NCBI GenBank assembly: GCA_017435255.1
Contig: JAFSFI010000004.1
Coordinates: forward strand, 1 to 64,000
DNA from: Bacilli bacterium
GTDB lineage: Bacteria; Bacillota_I; Bacilli_A; RF39; UBA660
Direction of reading: 5' to 3'
Length of the DNA stretch: 64,000 nt
Of the stretch, positions 6,791 to 16,850 are shown in pieces (the stretch's first letter is position 1; each line of letters opens with the position of its first letter). Below the pieces are notes generated by a model. It saw only the letters and a list, made by a program, of their open reading frames with translations. It had not been told where the DNA came from and made no database searches. The translations under genes and the position numbers were made by a program.

Positions 6791-9207
6791 ACTTTAAAGC
6801 TTTTTAATAATTGTTTTCCTGATTCTTTTCTATGTACATAGAAAGGTTTACTACTTCTTATCTCGTCAAGCGCAGACTTTAATCTTGGAGTTTTATCTTT
6901 ACTTCTTTCTACAACTTTAAACAATTTATCTCCAACTTCATAATTTCCTTGGCTATAACAATCTCTAGCATAAATTAATCTAACAAGAGAAGTCTCTTCT
7001 TCAGTAAGTCCACATTTACCACACGCTTCTGTAATAGACATCTCCATATCATTTATCATTATAGAAATCTCATCAATTTTGGTGATTCCGAAATATTCCT
7101 GGGTTGGAGTTATATTAGCAAGGAAATTATTGATAACTCTTCCTCGTGATTTTGGCTTGTCTTTCCCTTGATTAGATGAAGTCGTTTTTGAAGATGATAC
7201 CTTTTTTTCTTTTTTTGGTTGTTGTGTTTTTTGGTCTTGTAATTCTGGTTGTATTTTTACCTCTTCCATTTTCTTTTTAGTTTTATTAATCAAATCTAAT
7301 AAAACAACTTGGTTGGCTTCATTCCTTAAATGTGGATTTGATTCAAACAAATGATATGCAACAGTTAAAAGTTCTAAACTTTCACTATATGAACCAATTT
7401 TACCCAAATAAACACCAAGCTTATAATATGTTGAAATGTGTGGCTTAGGTAGACTAATAATAGTTTTATAATAATCAACACATTTTTTATATTTTCTAGC
7501 AGCTAAATCTTTTTGGTATTGTAGTTTTAACGCATCAACATCAATCCATTCAGGATGAACATATCTTAATACAATTCTTCGTTTTTCTCCTTCCCCAATA
7601 CTAAACGAATCCATACTAGAAAACTTTTCCACTAAATGGTGAATTTTCTTTCTGTGAATTCTATCCATAGGTTCTAGAACAACAATACCTCTTTTTTCAT
7701 TTAAATATTCAGACTTTTGAGTCAAGAATATATAATCTTCATCATTAGTGTAATCAATAACTTCTGCTGGATTATTATTTTCGTTTTCAGTACTTTGACC
7801 GAGAATTTCTAACATCTTATTAAGACTTTCAACCAAGTTCTCTGAAGTCCCCAATTCTTTAGATTTACTTATTATGTCTAAATATATTCTGGCCTCTTTA
7901 AATTTTTTGTTTTGAACACTATCGTAAAAAGACGAAATATAATCTGATACATCAAAAGCTATATCACCTTTGCTAAGTTCATTTAAAAGAAGCATTGGTT
8001 TTGAAAACGAATCGTCTTGTTCTAATATACTAATTTTTATTAAACCTGCAACTAAAAATTCATACTTTTCTTTACCAATAGAAGTTAAATATTGATGTAC
8101 TTTTGTAACAGCATTATCCATATCCTTGTTGGATAAAAGTTCTATAATTTCAGAGAAAGTTGTAATTGGCGATACAGGTTTAACTTCCTTCTTTTTATTT
8201 TCTATTTCATTAATCAATCCCACAATGTCTCTTAACATAATATAAATAAGACTTGTGTCTCGTCGTTCAGGATCAGAATTATGTTGTTCTGATAATTTCA
8301 ATGCCATCCTATAGTCTTTATAATCTAATGCACAGAAAAAAGCATCGTCACTTAGTAACTCTTCTGAAGAAAGCCTTTTAAACGAAGGAACTTTCCTTGT
8401 ATTATTTATCTCTATATAATCATTTAATAAAGAGAACAAATACTTATTAGACCTTGATAATTCATGATTATAACTCTCTAGATTCAAATCCCTAAACAAT
8501 CGTTCATATTCTTTATTTTTCAACCATTCTATTCTTTGAACAGTTAGTATTTTTTTATTTCTTATTGATTGAGACAATAAAGTTTTTTCTAATACTTCCA
8601 TTTGATTTGCATGGTGATTTGTATCAATTATGTCATTAAGTTCTTTCAAAGCATTAGAAAATTTTTGATAATATGCCAGTCTTCTTACTCTAGTATGTTC
8701 TTTAACATTAGTATATCTTTTGTCATCATAATACACCATAAAATCAATATCAGAAAAGCTCTTTACCTTCGCCTGTAAATATCTAGGAAGTTCAGTTATA
8801 AAGCTTAATAAATATAAATAGTATTTAGCATCATTCAAATAATATTTATTTTCAACAGATAATAACCCATTAATATATTTTATAGCACCATCATAATTTC
8901 TATGATCTATCTCCCAGAAAAAAAGCTTAAAACAAGCACCACTATGATTAGGACTTAATTCATGACATTTTAAAAAGTACTCATGTGCTTCTTCATACTT
9001 TCTTTCACGAGTTAGCCCTATCCCATAATAATATAATCTTTCTGCACTAGGAAGCGCATAACAGCCCCTTTTAGTTCTTACTAATTCATTTGCTTCAATT
9101 AATATATTAATGTCTTTTGCGCTTATTCCATTATCTCTCAATACTTTTGTAGTTAGCTCTTTTTCCTTCAAGACCGTTCTATATAGTCTCTCTTGTAACT
9201 CAACCAT
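6781..9207 (-). CDS. large TPR-repeat protein with AbiEi-like N-terminal winged helix
   Basis: 808 residues, soluble. Residues about 10-60 (TKVLRDNGISAKDINILIEANELVRTKRGCYAL) resemble the small winged-helix found in AbiEi-type proteins. Then come TPR-like helices (YYYGIGLTRERKYEEAHEYFLKCHELSPNHSGACFKL; later YYKLGVYLGKIGSYSESLELLTVAYHLF). A basic Ser/Lys-rich linker (about 665-690) precedes a C-terminal helical domain. Not recognised as a named protein. It could be a scaffold or regulator; no partner nuclease is adjacent, so a toxin-antitoxin role is not supported. Confidence 0.7.
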   Translation of the reverse strand: MVELQERLYRTVLKEKELTTKVLRDNGISAKDINILIEANELVRTKRGCYALPSAERLYYYGIGLTRERKYEEAHEYFLKCHELSPNHSGACFKLFFWEIDHRNYDGAIKYINGLLSVENKYYLNDAKYYLYLLSFITELPRYLQAKVKSFSDIDFMVYYDDKRYTNVKEHTRVRRLAYYQKFSNALKELNDIIDTNHHANQMEVLEKTLLSQSIRNKKILTVQRIEWLKNKEYERLFRDLNLESYNHELSRSNKYLFSLLNDYIEINNTRKVPSFKRLSSEELLSDDAFFCALDYKDYRMALKLSEQHNSDPERRDTSLIYIMLRDIVGLINEIENKKKEVKPVSPITTFSEIIELLSNKDMDNAVTKVHQYLTSIGKEKYEFLVAGLIKISILEQDDSFSKPMLLLNELSKGDIAFDVSDYISSFYDSVQNKKFKEARIYLDIISKSKELGTSENLVESLNKMLEILGQSTENENNNPAEVIDYTNDEDYIFLTQKSEYLNEKRGIVVLEPMDRIHRKKIHHLVEKFSSMDSFSIGEGEKRRIVLRYVHPEWIDVDALKLQYQKDLAARKYKKCVDYYKTIISLPKPHISTYYKLGVYLGKIGSYSESLELLTVAYHLFESNPHLRNEANQVVLLDLINKTKKKMEEVKIQPELQDQKTQQPKKEKKVSSSKTTSSNQGKDKPKSRGRVINNFLANITPTQEYFGITKIDEISIMINDMEMSITEACGKCGLTEEETSLVRLIYARDCYSQGNYEVGDKLFKVVERSKDKTPRLKSALDEIRSSKPFYVHRKESGKQLLKSFKVKN

Positions 9208-9223
9208 ATTCCACCTCTAAAAC

Positions 9224-9958
9224 CTATATAAATATTGTTATTAATATCAATGCTATTCCTGTTAATAATCCTAAACACGCTATCTTTTTATCTTTCATCT
9301 CTTTTATCTTAGGTAAAAGTTCAAAAAAACTTATATAAATAAGCATTCCTAAAGTTATACTTAATAATATTCCTAAAATCAGTTCATTAACTAATACTCC
9401 ACTTAATAAAAACATTACTAAGCCACCCATAAAAGTAGATAGTGATACTGAAGATATTATTAACCAAGTATTTAATTTATTATTGTTCGCCTTATAGAAT
9501 GTTGAAGTAATAACCATTCCTAACGGAATATTGTGAAGTCCTATACCTAAACACATTAACAATCCTGATTCTAATGAATTGTTAACAGCAGCATAAACAG
9601 CCATTCCCTCAATAATATTATGTAATACTAAAGCAATACTAGATATTAATCCTATATGGTTTAATTCCTCTTTTTCATGTCCATCGTGTTCAGGTATAAA
9701 CCTATCCAATATCTTTAGTAAAACAATTCCTAAAATAACACCAATTAAAGCAAAAAGGATTCCTTTAAAGTTTCCAAACTCTTCTAAAAAAATTTCTTTC
9801 ACTTCAGGAATTAGATCAACAATCATTAACATTATCATTACTGAAAATGCTAAACTAATCGAAAAATTAACAAATTTATTATTATTTTTACTAACAAATG
9901 TTATAATAGCACCTATTATTATAAATAGTCCCAATATTAGTGTAATTAACAGTCCCAT
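9224..9958 (-). CDS. ZIP family divalent metal transporter
   Basis: 244 residues, about eight membrane helices. HNIIEGMAVYAAVNNS and HNIPLGMVI carry the paired His motifs of the ZIP binuclear metal site, and a histidine/acid-rich loop (PEHDGHEKEELNH) lies before them. ZIP proteins import zinc, iron or manganese into the cytoplasm. Close after uppP (13 bases), so likely cotranscribed with it. Confidence 0.9.
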   Translation of the reverse strand: MGLLITLILGLFIIIGAIITFVSKNNNKFVNFSISLAFSVMIMLMIVDLIPEVKEIFLEEFGNFKGILFALIGVILGIVLLKILDRFIPEHDGHEKEELNHIGLISSIALVLHNIIEGMAVYAAVNNSLESGLLMCLGIGLHNIPLGMVITSTFYKANNNKLNTWLIISSVSLSTFMGGLVMFLLSGVLVNELILGILLSITLGMLIYISFFELLPKIKEMKDKKIACLGLLTGIALILITIFI

Positions 9959-9971
9959 AATAACTCCTATT

Positions 9972-10772
9972 CTATATTAAAGTCCAAAGAATAACTAAAA
10001 CGCCTAGCGCTAATCTATACCACATAAATACTTTAAAATCATTTTTCCTTAGATATTTCATTAAGAATTTTATACACAAAATTCCTACTATAAAAGAAAC
10101 TAAAATACCAACTCCAAAAATTGCAAAGTTATTAACTATTGCACCGAAACTATCTTTCAAATCAAGTATAACTGCCCCAAGAACTACAGGAGCAGATAAG
10201 AAAAATGAAAACTTAGCTGCATCTTCTCTTTTTAAGTTTAAGCACCTTCCCGCAGCAATAGTTGTACCACTTCTAGAAAACCCTGGAATTAATGCAAAAA
10301 CTTGACTGCAACCAATTATAAAAGCATCTTTTAGCGTCATTTCACCAATACTTTTTTTCGCCTTAAAATATTTATCAACCAAGAAAATAATTATTCCCAT
10401 TATTATTAACGCAATAGCTATTACAATAAAATTAGTTCTAATCGCATTTTCTATTATATCTTCAAATAATATTCCAAAAACAGCAGCTGGTATTGTTGCA
10501 ATTACAATATACCAAAGCATTTTACCTTCTTTATCTTTTATTCCTTTGGTAAATCCTTTTTGAATCATATTTATAAAGTCTTTAAAGAAATAAATTCCTA
10601 TTGCAAGCAATGTACCAAAATGAAGCGCTATATCAAAACTCATAGAAATATCATTACCAATATTAGCACCGATTCCAAATAGATCTCTAAATATTATCAA
10701 ATGAGCAGATGATGAAATTGGTAAAAATTCCGCTATCCCCTGAATAAAACCCAAAATAATTACTGACCACAT
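9972..10772 (-). CDS. uppP: undecaprenyl-diphosphatase
   Basis: 266 residues, polytopic. The two family signatures are present: GIAEFLPISSSAHLI near the N-terminus and PGFSRSGTTIAAG in the middle. The enzyme removes a phosphate from undecaprenyl diphosphate on the outer face of the membrane, recycling the lipid carrier for cell-wall synthesis. GGGAGG ribosome site 6 bases from the ATG. Its presence shows this lineage makes peptidoglycan, unlike true mollicutes. Confidence 0.95.
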   Translation of the reverse strand: MWSVIILGFIQGIAEFLPISSSAHLIIFRDLFGIGANIGNDISMSFDIALHFGTLLAIGIYFFKDFINMIQKGFTKGIKDKEGKMLWYIVIATIPAAVFGILFEDIIENAIRTNFIVIAIALIIMGIIIFLVDKYFKAKKSIGEMTLKDAFIIGCSQVFALIPGFSRSGTTIAAGRCLNLKREDAAKFSFFLSAPVVLGAVILDLKDSFGAIVNNFAIFGVGILVSFIVGILCIKFLMKYLRKNDFKVFMWYRLALGVLVILWTLI

Positions 10773-10825
10773 ATCTTAGCCTCCCTATTTATACTTATTC
10801 AGTATATCATACAAAATGTTATTTT

Positions 10826-11509
10826 TTAATTTTTTTTATTCTTTTTAACAAGTTTCCTTGCTTCTCTTTTTTCTTTTTTTCTTCTTTTGCTATATTCTTT
10901 TATATAACCTAATGTAGTCTTTCTCGCTACTTGCATTCTTTCTAAAGTATCTTTATCTGTAATCTGTTTTTTATCAAAAGTATATAAAGTTTCCGCTAAG
11001 TTATATATACGTTCATCCGTATAAAATTCAGGATATCTAGTAAACATAAGGTTTGCAGTGATTAAAAATTGTTCATCAGGTTTCCCTAAAAACGAAGCCA
11101 TTCCATCATCCAATGTTCTTGCTAATTGATTTGCATCTAATGGCATACTTTTAATAACATCAAAATAATTATCAGCACATCTAATTCCTGCAGCTTTTTT
11201 TGTAAAAAATTCCCCATAATCATACTCTTCTCTTGCGTATTGGCCTGGCAAGTTTCTTCTTCTTTCAACTTCCCTATTTATAAATTGTCTTTCTTCCAAA
11301 AGCTCTTCTCCAGAGATGCTTGGTAAAACCTTCGAAGTTAGTGTTGGAATATACGCAGAAATCAAAGACATATAATAAAGATTATGACAAATTCTATTAG
11401 CAACCGTCTCTACTATTAATTTACTTTCATCCAAAGAATATTTCTTTTTCTTTTCAAAAAGCAATTTTTCTCCTTGAATTTCTCTATTAAATTTCTCTAC
11501 CGTTATCAT
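10826..11509 (-). CDS. hypothetical protein translationally coupled to lon
   Basis: 227 residues, soluble, largely helical, with a very basic C-terminus (about 205-227, rich in Lys/Arg). Its ATG shares a base with the lon TAA stop (TAATG). Not recognised; the strict coupling suggests a role with Lon or in the same stress response, which is inference. Confidence 0.6.
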   Translation of the reverse strand: MITVEKFNREIQGEKLLFEKKKKYSLDESKLIVETVANRICHNLYYMSLISAYIPTLTSKVLPSISGEELLEERQFINREVERRRNLPGQYAREEYDYGEFFTKKAAGIRCADNYFDVIKSMPLDANQLARTLDDGMASFLGKPDEQFLITANLMFTRYPEFYTDERIYNLAETLYTFDKKQITDKDTLERMQVARKTTLGYIKEYSKRRKKEKREARKLVKKNKKN

Positions 11510-13824
11510 TATTTTCCCTCCTTAACATAATTAAATATATCTGTATAATTATCTACATAAACAATTTTCAAATCTTTTTTTACATCAGCTGGAACTTCTT
11601 CCAAGTCTTTTTCATTCTGAATTGGTAAAAACACTGTTTTTATATTAGCTCTTACAGCACCAATTAATTTTTCTTTAACTCCACCTATAGGTAAAACCCT
11701 ACCACTTAATGTCATTTCTCCAGTCATACTTATGCTTGAAGGAATAAATGTGTTAGTAAACAAGCTAAGTAGCGCTGTAGTAATAGCGACACCTGCACTA
11801 GGTCCTTCCTTAGGCACAGCACCTTCTGGAACATGAATATGAATATCAATATTTTCTAAATAATTACAATCTATTTTATACATTTCACTATTTGATTTTA
11901 TATAACTTAAAGCAATACGGGCAGACTCTCTCATAACTTCCCCTAATGAACCAGTTAAAATCATTTCACCTTTACCAGGGAAAGAGGTTACTTCTATTGG
12001 TAATATATCTCCGCCAAAAGTTGTATAAGCAAGGCCATTTACCACTCCAAGTCTAGATTCCTCTTCAATGTTATTATAAAAATATTTTTTATTACCTAAA
12101 TACTTTACAACATTAGAAGAAGTTATTTTATAGTGTTTCTTACTGTGGCCTAAAACCATTTCTTTAACTATTTTTCTAAGTATAGTAGAAAGCTCTCTTT
12201 CTAAATCACGAACACCTGCTTCTTTAGTATAATTTCTAATAATAGTAAATATTGCTTCATCTTCAAAGACTACTTCTTTATTATTTAAACCGTGTTCTTC
12301 TAAAAGCCTCTTAATCAGATGCTTTTTCGCAATATCAAATTTTTCATATTCCGTATATGAAGATAATTCAATAATTTCTAATCTATCTCGTAATTCATTA
12401 GGAATTTGATCTAAATAATTAGCTGTTGCTATAAACATAACACTACTTAAATCAAATTCTTCTTCAATATAATGATCAACAAAATTTTTGTTTTGCTCTT
12501 TATCAAGAACTTCTAATAAACTTGAAGCTGGATCACCTTTTATATCTTTAGTCATTTTATCTATTTCATCAATTATGAATACAGGGTTAGTTGTACCAGC
12601 TTTTTTCATCCCTTGAATAATAAGTCCAGGAGCTGCTCCAATATATGTCCTTCTATGTCCAACAATTTCAGCCTCGTCATTAACCCCACCAACTGATATT
12701 TTAGTATATTTTCTATTTAAACTTTCTGCAATACTTTTAGCTAGAGTTGTTTTTCCTACTCCGGGTGGTCCAACCAAACAAATAATTGGACTTCTTAAAT
12801 TATTGGTATTTTGCTTAACAGCTAAATACTCTAAAATACGTTCTTTTACAGAATCTAATGCATAATGACTGCTATCTAAAATATTTTTAACTTTATTTAA
12901 GTTATTGTTATCTTTAGTAGTTTTACTCCAAGGTAATTTTAACAACCAATCGATATAAGTACGAATTATACCCAACTCTGGTGAATTAGGATTAAGTGAC
13001 TGATATCTTCCTAATTCATTTAAAAGTCTTTTCTTAACTTTTTTAGGGCACCCCAAAGACTCAATTTCACTTCTTAAATTGTCAATTTCACTATCCTTGT
13101 CATTAATATCTCCAAGTTCCTCTTTTATGACTTTTATTTTTTCTCTTAAGACAAATTCTCTTTGACTTTCATCAAGTTGTTTTGTAACTTCTTCTTCTAT
13201 TTGTTTCTCAAGTTTAATAATTTCCATGTCACGATTAATATCATCTAAAATCATTTTAACCCTAGATGTACTAGATACTTCTTCAATATATTCTATCTTT
13301 CTTTCAAATGTTGTTGGTAAATATATAGCTACAACATCTGTTAACTTATCAATGTCTGTAATTCCAGCAGTTTGCGCTAAAACAGTATTTGACATATAAG
13401 GTACTTCTCTTACGTAAACCTCAACGTGCTTCATTAAACTTCTTGCATATGCAAGTTCTTCTTTTAACTCTAACTCTTCTAAAGGTAACTCGCTGATCAT
13501 TGCTTCATAAATATTATCTTCTTTGTTATAAGTATGAACTTTAACACGATTAACACCTGACAAAATTATTCTTGTTTTTCCATTAGGCATTTCTATTTTC
13601 ATCTTAATATTAGCAATTATTCCAATCTTTGGAAGTTCACTAATATCAGGATCTATTTCTAAATTATCTTTTGGATTAACAACTAAAATACTACTATTAT
13701 AATACGATTCTGCTAATGACAATAATTTCTTATCATTTTCACTATCAAACTCAAGACGCATCTCACTATGAGGGAATAATACCATATTACGGATTAACAA
13801 TACAGGCAAATTTGTCTTAACCAT
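11509..13824 (-). CDS. lon: ATP-dependent protease Lon
   Basis: 771 residues, normal length. ATG at 13824 with GAGGAGG 8 bases upstream; the longer frame to 13839 starts inside that site. Domains: N-terminal substrate domain (LPVLLIRNMVLFPHSEM), coiled-coil, AAA+ with Walker A GPPGVGKTT and Walker B VFIIDEIDK, and the Ser-Lys protease domain with PKEGPSAGVA and, further on, GGVKEKLIGA supplying the catalytic Lys. Degrades misfolded and regulatory proteins in the cytoplasm. Has its own promoter; no CIRCE or CtsR-type operator was seen. Confidence 0.97.
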   Translation of the reverse strand: MVKTNLPVLLIRNMVLFPHSEMRLEFDSENDKKLLSLAESYYNSSILVVNPKDNLEIDPDISELPKIGIIANIKMKIEMPNGKTRIILSGVNRVKVHTYNKEDNIYEAMISELPLEELELKEELAYARSLMKHVEVYVREVPYMSNTVLAQTAGITDIDKLTDVVAIYLPTTFERKIEYIEEVSSTSRVKMILDDINRDMEIIKLEKQIEEEVTKQLDESQREFVLREKIKVIKEELGDINDKDSEIDNLRSEIESLGCPKKVKKRLLNELGRYQSLNPNSPELGIIRTYIDWLLKLPWSKTTKDNNNLNKVKNILDSSHYALDSVKERILEYLAVKQNTNNLRSPIICLVGPPGVGKTTLAKSIAESLNRKYTKISVGGVNDEAEIVGHRRTYIGAAPGLIIQGMKKAGTTNPVFIIDEIDKMTKDIKGDPASSLLEVLDKEQNKNFVDHYIEEEFDLSSVMFIATANYLDQIPNELRDRLEIIELSSYTEYEKFDIAKKHLIKRLLEEHGLNNKEVVFEDEAIFTIIRNYTKEAGVRDLERELSTILRKIVKEMVLGHSKKHYKITSSNVVKYLGNKKYFYNNIEEESRLGVVNGLAYTTFGGDILPIEVTSFPGKGEMILTGSLGEVMRESARIALSYIKSNSEMYKIDCNYLENIDIHIHVPEGAVPKEGPSAGVAITTALLSLFTNTFIPSSISMTGEMTLSGRVLPIGGVKEKLIGAVRANIKTVFLPIQNEKDLEEVPADVKKDLKIVYVDNYTDIFNYVKEGK

Positions 13825-13850
13825 AAAATCCCTCCTCAAAACTGGTTTTT

Positions 13851-13879
13851 ATTATAACCACTTGTTACAAAAAAATCAA
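13851..13879 (-). promoter_or_regulatory. lon promoter
   Basis: TTGATT (13874-13879), 17-base spacer, TATAAT (13851-13856) on the minus strand, about 27 bases before the lon ATG. Confidence 0.7.
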
Positions 13880-13901
13880 CAAATATGACATTATTTTACA
13901 A

Positions 13902-13938
13902 ACTAAAAATTACCATTTAATTTATGGTAATTTTTAGT
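13902..13938 (-). terminator. rseP terminator
   Basis: Perfect 15-bp stem (13902-13916 with 13924-13938) with a 7-base loop; the AT-rich arms supply T runs on both strands. It ends the rpsP-distal cdsA-rseP group before lon. Confidence 0.75.
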
Positions 13939-13956
13939 ATTTGTAATAATATATTT

Positions 13957-15006
13957 TTAGAAAAACATTCTCACTATATCGTTAAAAGTAATATATAACA
14001 ATAACAGCAACAACAATACAAATCCAATACTATGAAAAATATTTTCTACTTTTGGATTTACTGGAGAACCTTTTATTTTTTCTATTATTAAGAATAGAAT
14101 TCTTCCTCCATCAAACGCAGGAAATGGAAGCAAATTAATGAATCCAACATTTATACTTAAAAGAGCAACTAACTGTAGAACGCTTTCAATTCCAGCACTC
14201 CTTGTTTGACCAACAATTGAGTAAATACCAACAGGTCCAGATAAGTTATCCATACCTACTTGACCAGTAAACAATAATTTAAGCGTAATAAACATTTGCT
14301 TAAATAAAGCTCCGGTCTTCTCAAAAGCATATTTAATTGGTGCAAAGAAACCTTTTTCAGTTTCATTGATAAACTCTATACCATACCTATACGTTGTTAC
14401 TTCATCAACCACTTCTTTTACAGGAGCAACTTCATAAGTAACCACTTTACCAGATTCCTTTTTCATTTCAAATGTAATTGTATCACCTGGTTTTACTACA
14501 GATAAATATATTCTAACATCATCAATGGTAGAAATTTTATTACCGTTTACTTTTAAGAATTTATCCCCTTCTTCAATACCAGATTCAACCATTGGATATC
14601 CTTCTGTAAGTTTACCTACAACTGGATCCATATTAGGTGAACCGAAGAATATTCCACAAAGAAACAATATTAGAAATGCTAGAATAAAGTTATTTCCAGC
14701 GCCAAAGAACATAATTAAAAATCTTTGCCAAATAGGCTTATTATACATTTTTTTATCCTTAGGTACTTTTTTGTCATCATCGATTTCTTCTCCAGCAAGA
14801 GAAACAAATCCACCTATAGGAATAGCCCTTATACAATATTCAGTTTCATCCTTCTTATTTTTTCTTTTCTTTCCCCAAATTTTTGGACCCATACCTATTG
14901 AAAATTCATAGACATGAACCCCAAACATTTTTGCAAATATAAAATGCCCAAACTCATGAACTAAAACTATAATTCCTAAAATTAAAATGAAATAAATTAA
15001 TGTCAT
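13957..15006 (-). CDS. rseP: RIP-type site-2 zinc metalloprotease
   Basis: 349 residues. HEFGHF in the first helix (about 18-23) gives the HExxH zinc site and LLPFPAFDGGR gives the second motif. A PDZ domain lies between (about 120-200), and the C-terminus is a long hydrophobic segment. Intramembrane protease that cuts anti-sigma factors and signal-peptide remnants (RseP/RasP family). Follows cdsA by 9 bases, its usual place. Confidence 0.93.
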   Translation of the reverse strand: MTLIYFILILGIIVLVHEFGHFIFAKMFGVHVYEFSIGMGPKIWGKKRKNKKDETEYCIRAIPIGGFVSLAGEEIDDDKKVPKDKKMYNKPIWQRFLIMFFGAGNNFILAFLILFLCGIFFGSPNMDPVVGKLTEGYPMVESGIEEGDKFLKVNGNKISTIDDVRIYLSVVKPGDTITFEMKKESGKVVTYEVAPVKEVVDEVTTYRYGIEFINETEKGFFAPIKYAFEKTGALFKQMFITLKLLFTGQVGMDNLSGPVGIYSIVGQTRSAGIESVLQLVALLSINVGFINLLPFPAFDGGRILFLIIEKIKGSPVNPKVENIFHSIGFVLLLLLLLYITFNDIVRMFF

Positions 15007-15015
15007 ATATCCTCC

Positions 15016-15816
15016 CTATAATACTGCTAAAAACAAAATAAATCCTAAAACAATAAATATAATACTATCTAATCTATCAAGTATTCCACCGTGTCCTGGA
15101 ATTAAATTTGAAAAATCTTTAACATCATAATATCTTTTAATAGAAGAAAATATCAAATCCCCTAATTGACCAATTAAAGATAGAGCTAGAGTTACGAAAA
15201 TAATTATACCTATTTCTATACCAGGATTAATAACAGTAGTATAGTAAATTACTCCAGCAATCACTCCCATAACTGTTCCACCGATCAGTCCTTCAATTGT
15301 TTTCTTTGGTGAAATTAGCGGTGCCAATTTATTTCTTCCTATATATCTACCAGTAATATATGCAAAAGTATCTGAAATACAAGATATAATAAATAAATAT
15401 ATTACATAAGTTAAACTAAAATTACGAAGTAAAATTAATAAATTAAAACTCAATCCAACAAATAACGTCGCACTAGTTAAAAATAATGCATCATTTAAAT
15501 TATATTTTTTACTATTGTTAATAAATACCATTGGTGATAAAAACACAAACATCATAACAGACATTAATCTGTAGTCCATTAAAACAGACAAATTCTGTGA
15601 TTTATAATTATTAAATGTTAAAAATGATACTAAAACGTACGCACACAATTCAACAAGAAAAGGAAAATCTTTTTTTGTCTTTCTAATTTTCAATAACTCA
15701 TGAAGTCCTAACAAAGCAATCGCTAACATTAAAACTGAATATGGAAGACCACCAGTCAATAATAACGGAATAAAGATCGCTAACAAAATAACCGCACTAA
15801 TAACTCTTATTTTCAT
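15016..15816 (-). CDS. cdsA: phosphatidate cytidylyltransferase
   Basis: About 266 residues from ATG 15816 with GGAGGA upstream; a longer frame to 15858 would run into uppS. Polytopic membrane protein with the signature GDLIFSSIKRYYDVKDFSNLIPGHGGILDRLDS. Makes CDP-diacylglycerol from CTP and phosphatidic acid for phospholipid synthesis. Begins one base after the uppS stop. Confidence 0.95.
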   Translation of the reverse strand: MKIRVISAVILLAIFIPLLLTGGLPYSVLMLAIALLGLHELLKIRKTKKDFPFLVELCAYVLVSFLTFNNYKSQNLSVLMDYRLMSVMMFVFLSPMVFINNSKKYNLNDALFLTSATLFVGLSFNLLILLRNFSLTYVIYLFIISCISDTFAYITGRYIGRNKLAPLISPKKTIEGLIGGTVMGVIAGVIYYTTVINPGIEIGIIIFVTLALSLIGQLGDLIFSSIKRYYDVKDFSNLIPGHGGILDRLDSIIFIVLGFILFLAVL

Positions 15817-15817
15817 A

Positions 15818-16528
15818 CTAATTTCCTCCAAACCTTCTATTTCTATTTTGATATTCATCTAATACTGTATCAAATTCCTTTTCATCAAAATCAGGAAAAT
15901 ATGTATTAGTAAAAACCATTTCACTATATGCCATTTGGTATAACATAAAATTACTTACTCTACACTCCCCACTAGTCCTAATTAATAAATCTATAGGGGG
16001 TAAATCATTATATAAGTACTGTGCAAAGCTTTCCTTGGTTAAAGTACTTAAATCAAGTTTCCCTTTTTTATAATCCTCAGCTATTTTACAACTAGCATCA
16101 ATAAGTTCTTCCTGTCCTCCATAGTTAAGACAAATATTTAAAATACCATTAGTATTATCTTTAGTTTCTTGTTCTATTTTATACATTGCACTTAAAACAT
16201 CATCTCTTAATGGAAATTTTCTGCCAGAAAAAACTATTTTTATTTTATTTTTTTTGAACTCTTTTACTTTTTTAGTAAACATATCTATAAATAAATTCAT
16301 TAAATAATCTACTTCTTCACTGCTTCTTTTAAAGTTTTCAGTAGAAAAAGCAAATACACTTAACACCTTAACACCTTTTTTAAGAATATGTACTCCTGTT
16401 TTTTCTAATGTTTTACTTCCGGCAAGATGACCCTCACTTCTTTTAAGTCCCCTTTTAGTTGCCCATCTTCCATTACCATCCATTATTATAGCCACATGGT
16501 TAGGAATTTCTATATTGTTCTTATTCAT
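15818..16528 (-). CDS. uppS: undecaprenyl diphosphate synthase
   Basis: About 236 residues from ATG 16528, which has AGGTGG 6 bases upstream; the ATG at 16534 directly abuts that site. Motifs: IMDGNGRWA (catalytic Asp), FAFSTENFKR, and RTSGECRVSNFMLYQMAYSEMVF. Makes the C55 lipid carrier for cell-wall precursors by adding isopentenyl units. First gene of uppS-cdsA-rseP. Confidence 0.96.
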   Translation of the reverse strand: MNKNNIEIPNHVAIIMDGNGRWATKRGLKRSEGHLAGSKTLEKTGVHILKKGVKVLSVFAFSTENFKRSSEEVDYLMNLFIDMFTKKVKEFKKNKIKIVFSGRKFPLRDDVLSAMYKIEQETKDNTNGILNICLNYGGQEELIDASCKIAEDYKKGKLDLSTLTKESFAQYLYNDLPPIDLLIRTSGECRVSNFMLYQMAYSEMVFTNTYFPDFDEKEFDTVLDEYQNRNRRFGGN

Positions 16529-16599
16529 AATCATCCACCTTACATTATAATTATAATACACTTAATAAAAAGTAACAACAAAAAAGAACCTTTTGGTTC

Positions 16600-16848
16600 T
16601 TAAAAACTGTCAATATTAATTTTTACACGTTTATTATCTTTCAAATAACTACTAGCTTGGACAATAGTACGAATTGAATTAGCAACTTTACCTGCTTTTC
16701 CAATGACACGCCCCATATCATCATTATCAATCATTACTTGAATAACAATAGTATCATCATCATCTGACTCAAACTCTTTAACACTAACCGCTTCTTTATT
16801 AATAGCTAATGCTTTAACAAGTTCTTCTGTTAATAATACTAAATCCAT
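16600..16848 (-). CDS. khpA: KH-domain RNA-binding protein KhpA
   Basis: 82 residues with a single KH domain; GRVIGKAGKVANSIRTIV is the GxxG nucleic-acid loop. KhpA pairs with KhpB and affects cell division and small RNAs in Bacillota. Two bases after rpsP, a widely conserved order; its ribosome site AAAGGTAA is formed over the rpsP stop. Confidence 0.92.
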   Translation of the reverse strand: MDLVLLTEELVKALAINKEAVSVKEFESDDDDTIVIQVMIDNDDMGRVIGKAGKVANSIRTIVQASSYLKDNKRVKINIDSF

Positions 16849-16850
16849 AA

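Noticed and set aside
13825-13906. Heat-shock operator (CIRCE or CtsR) before lon
   Set aside because: No matching inverted or direct repeat was found; only an ordinary promoter and the rseP terminator.
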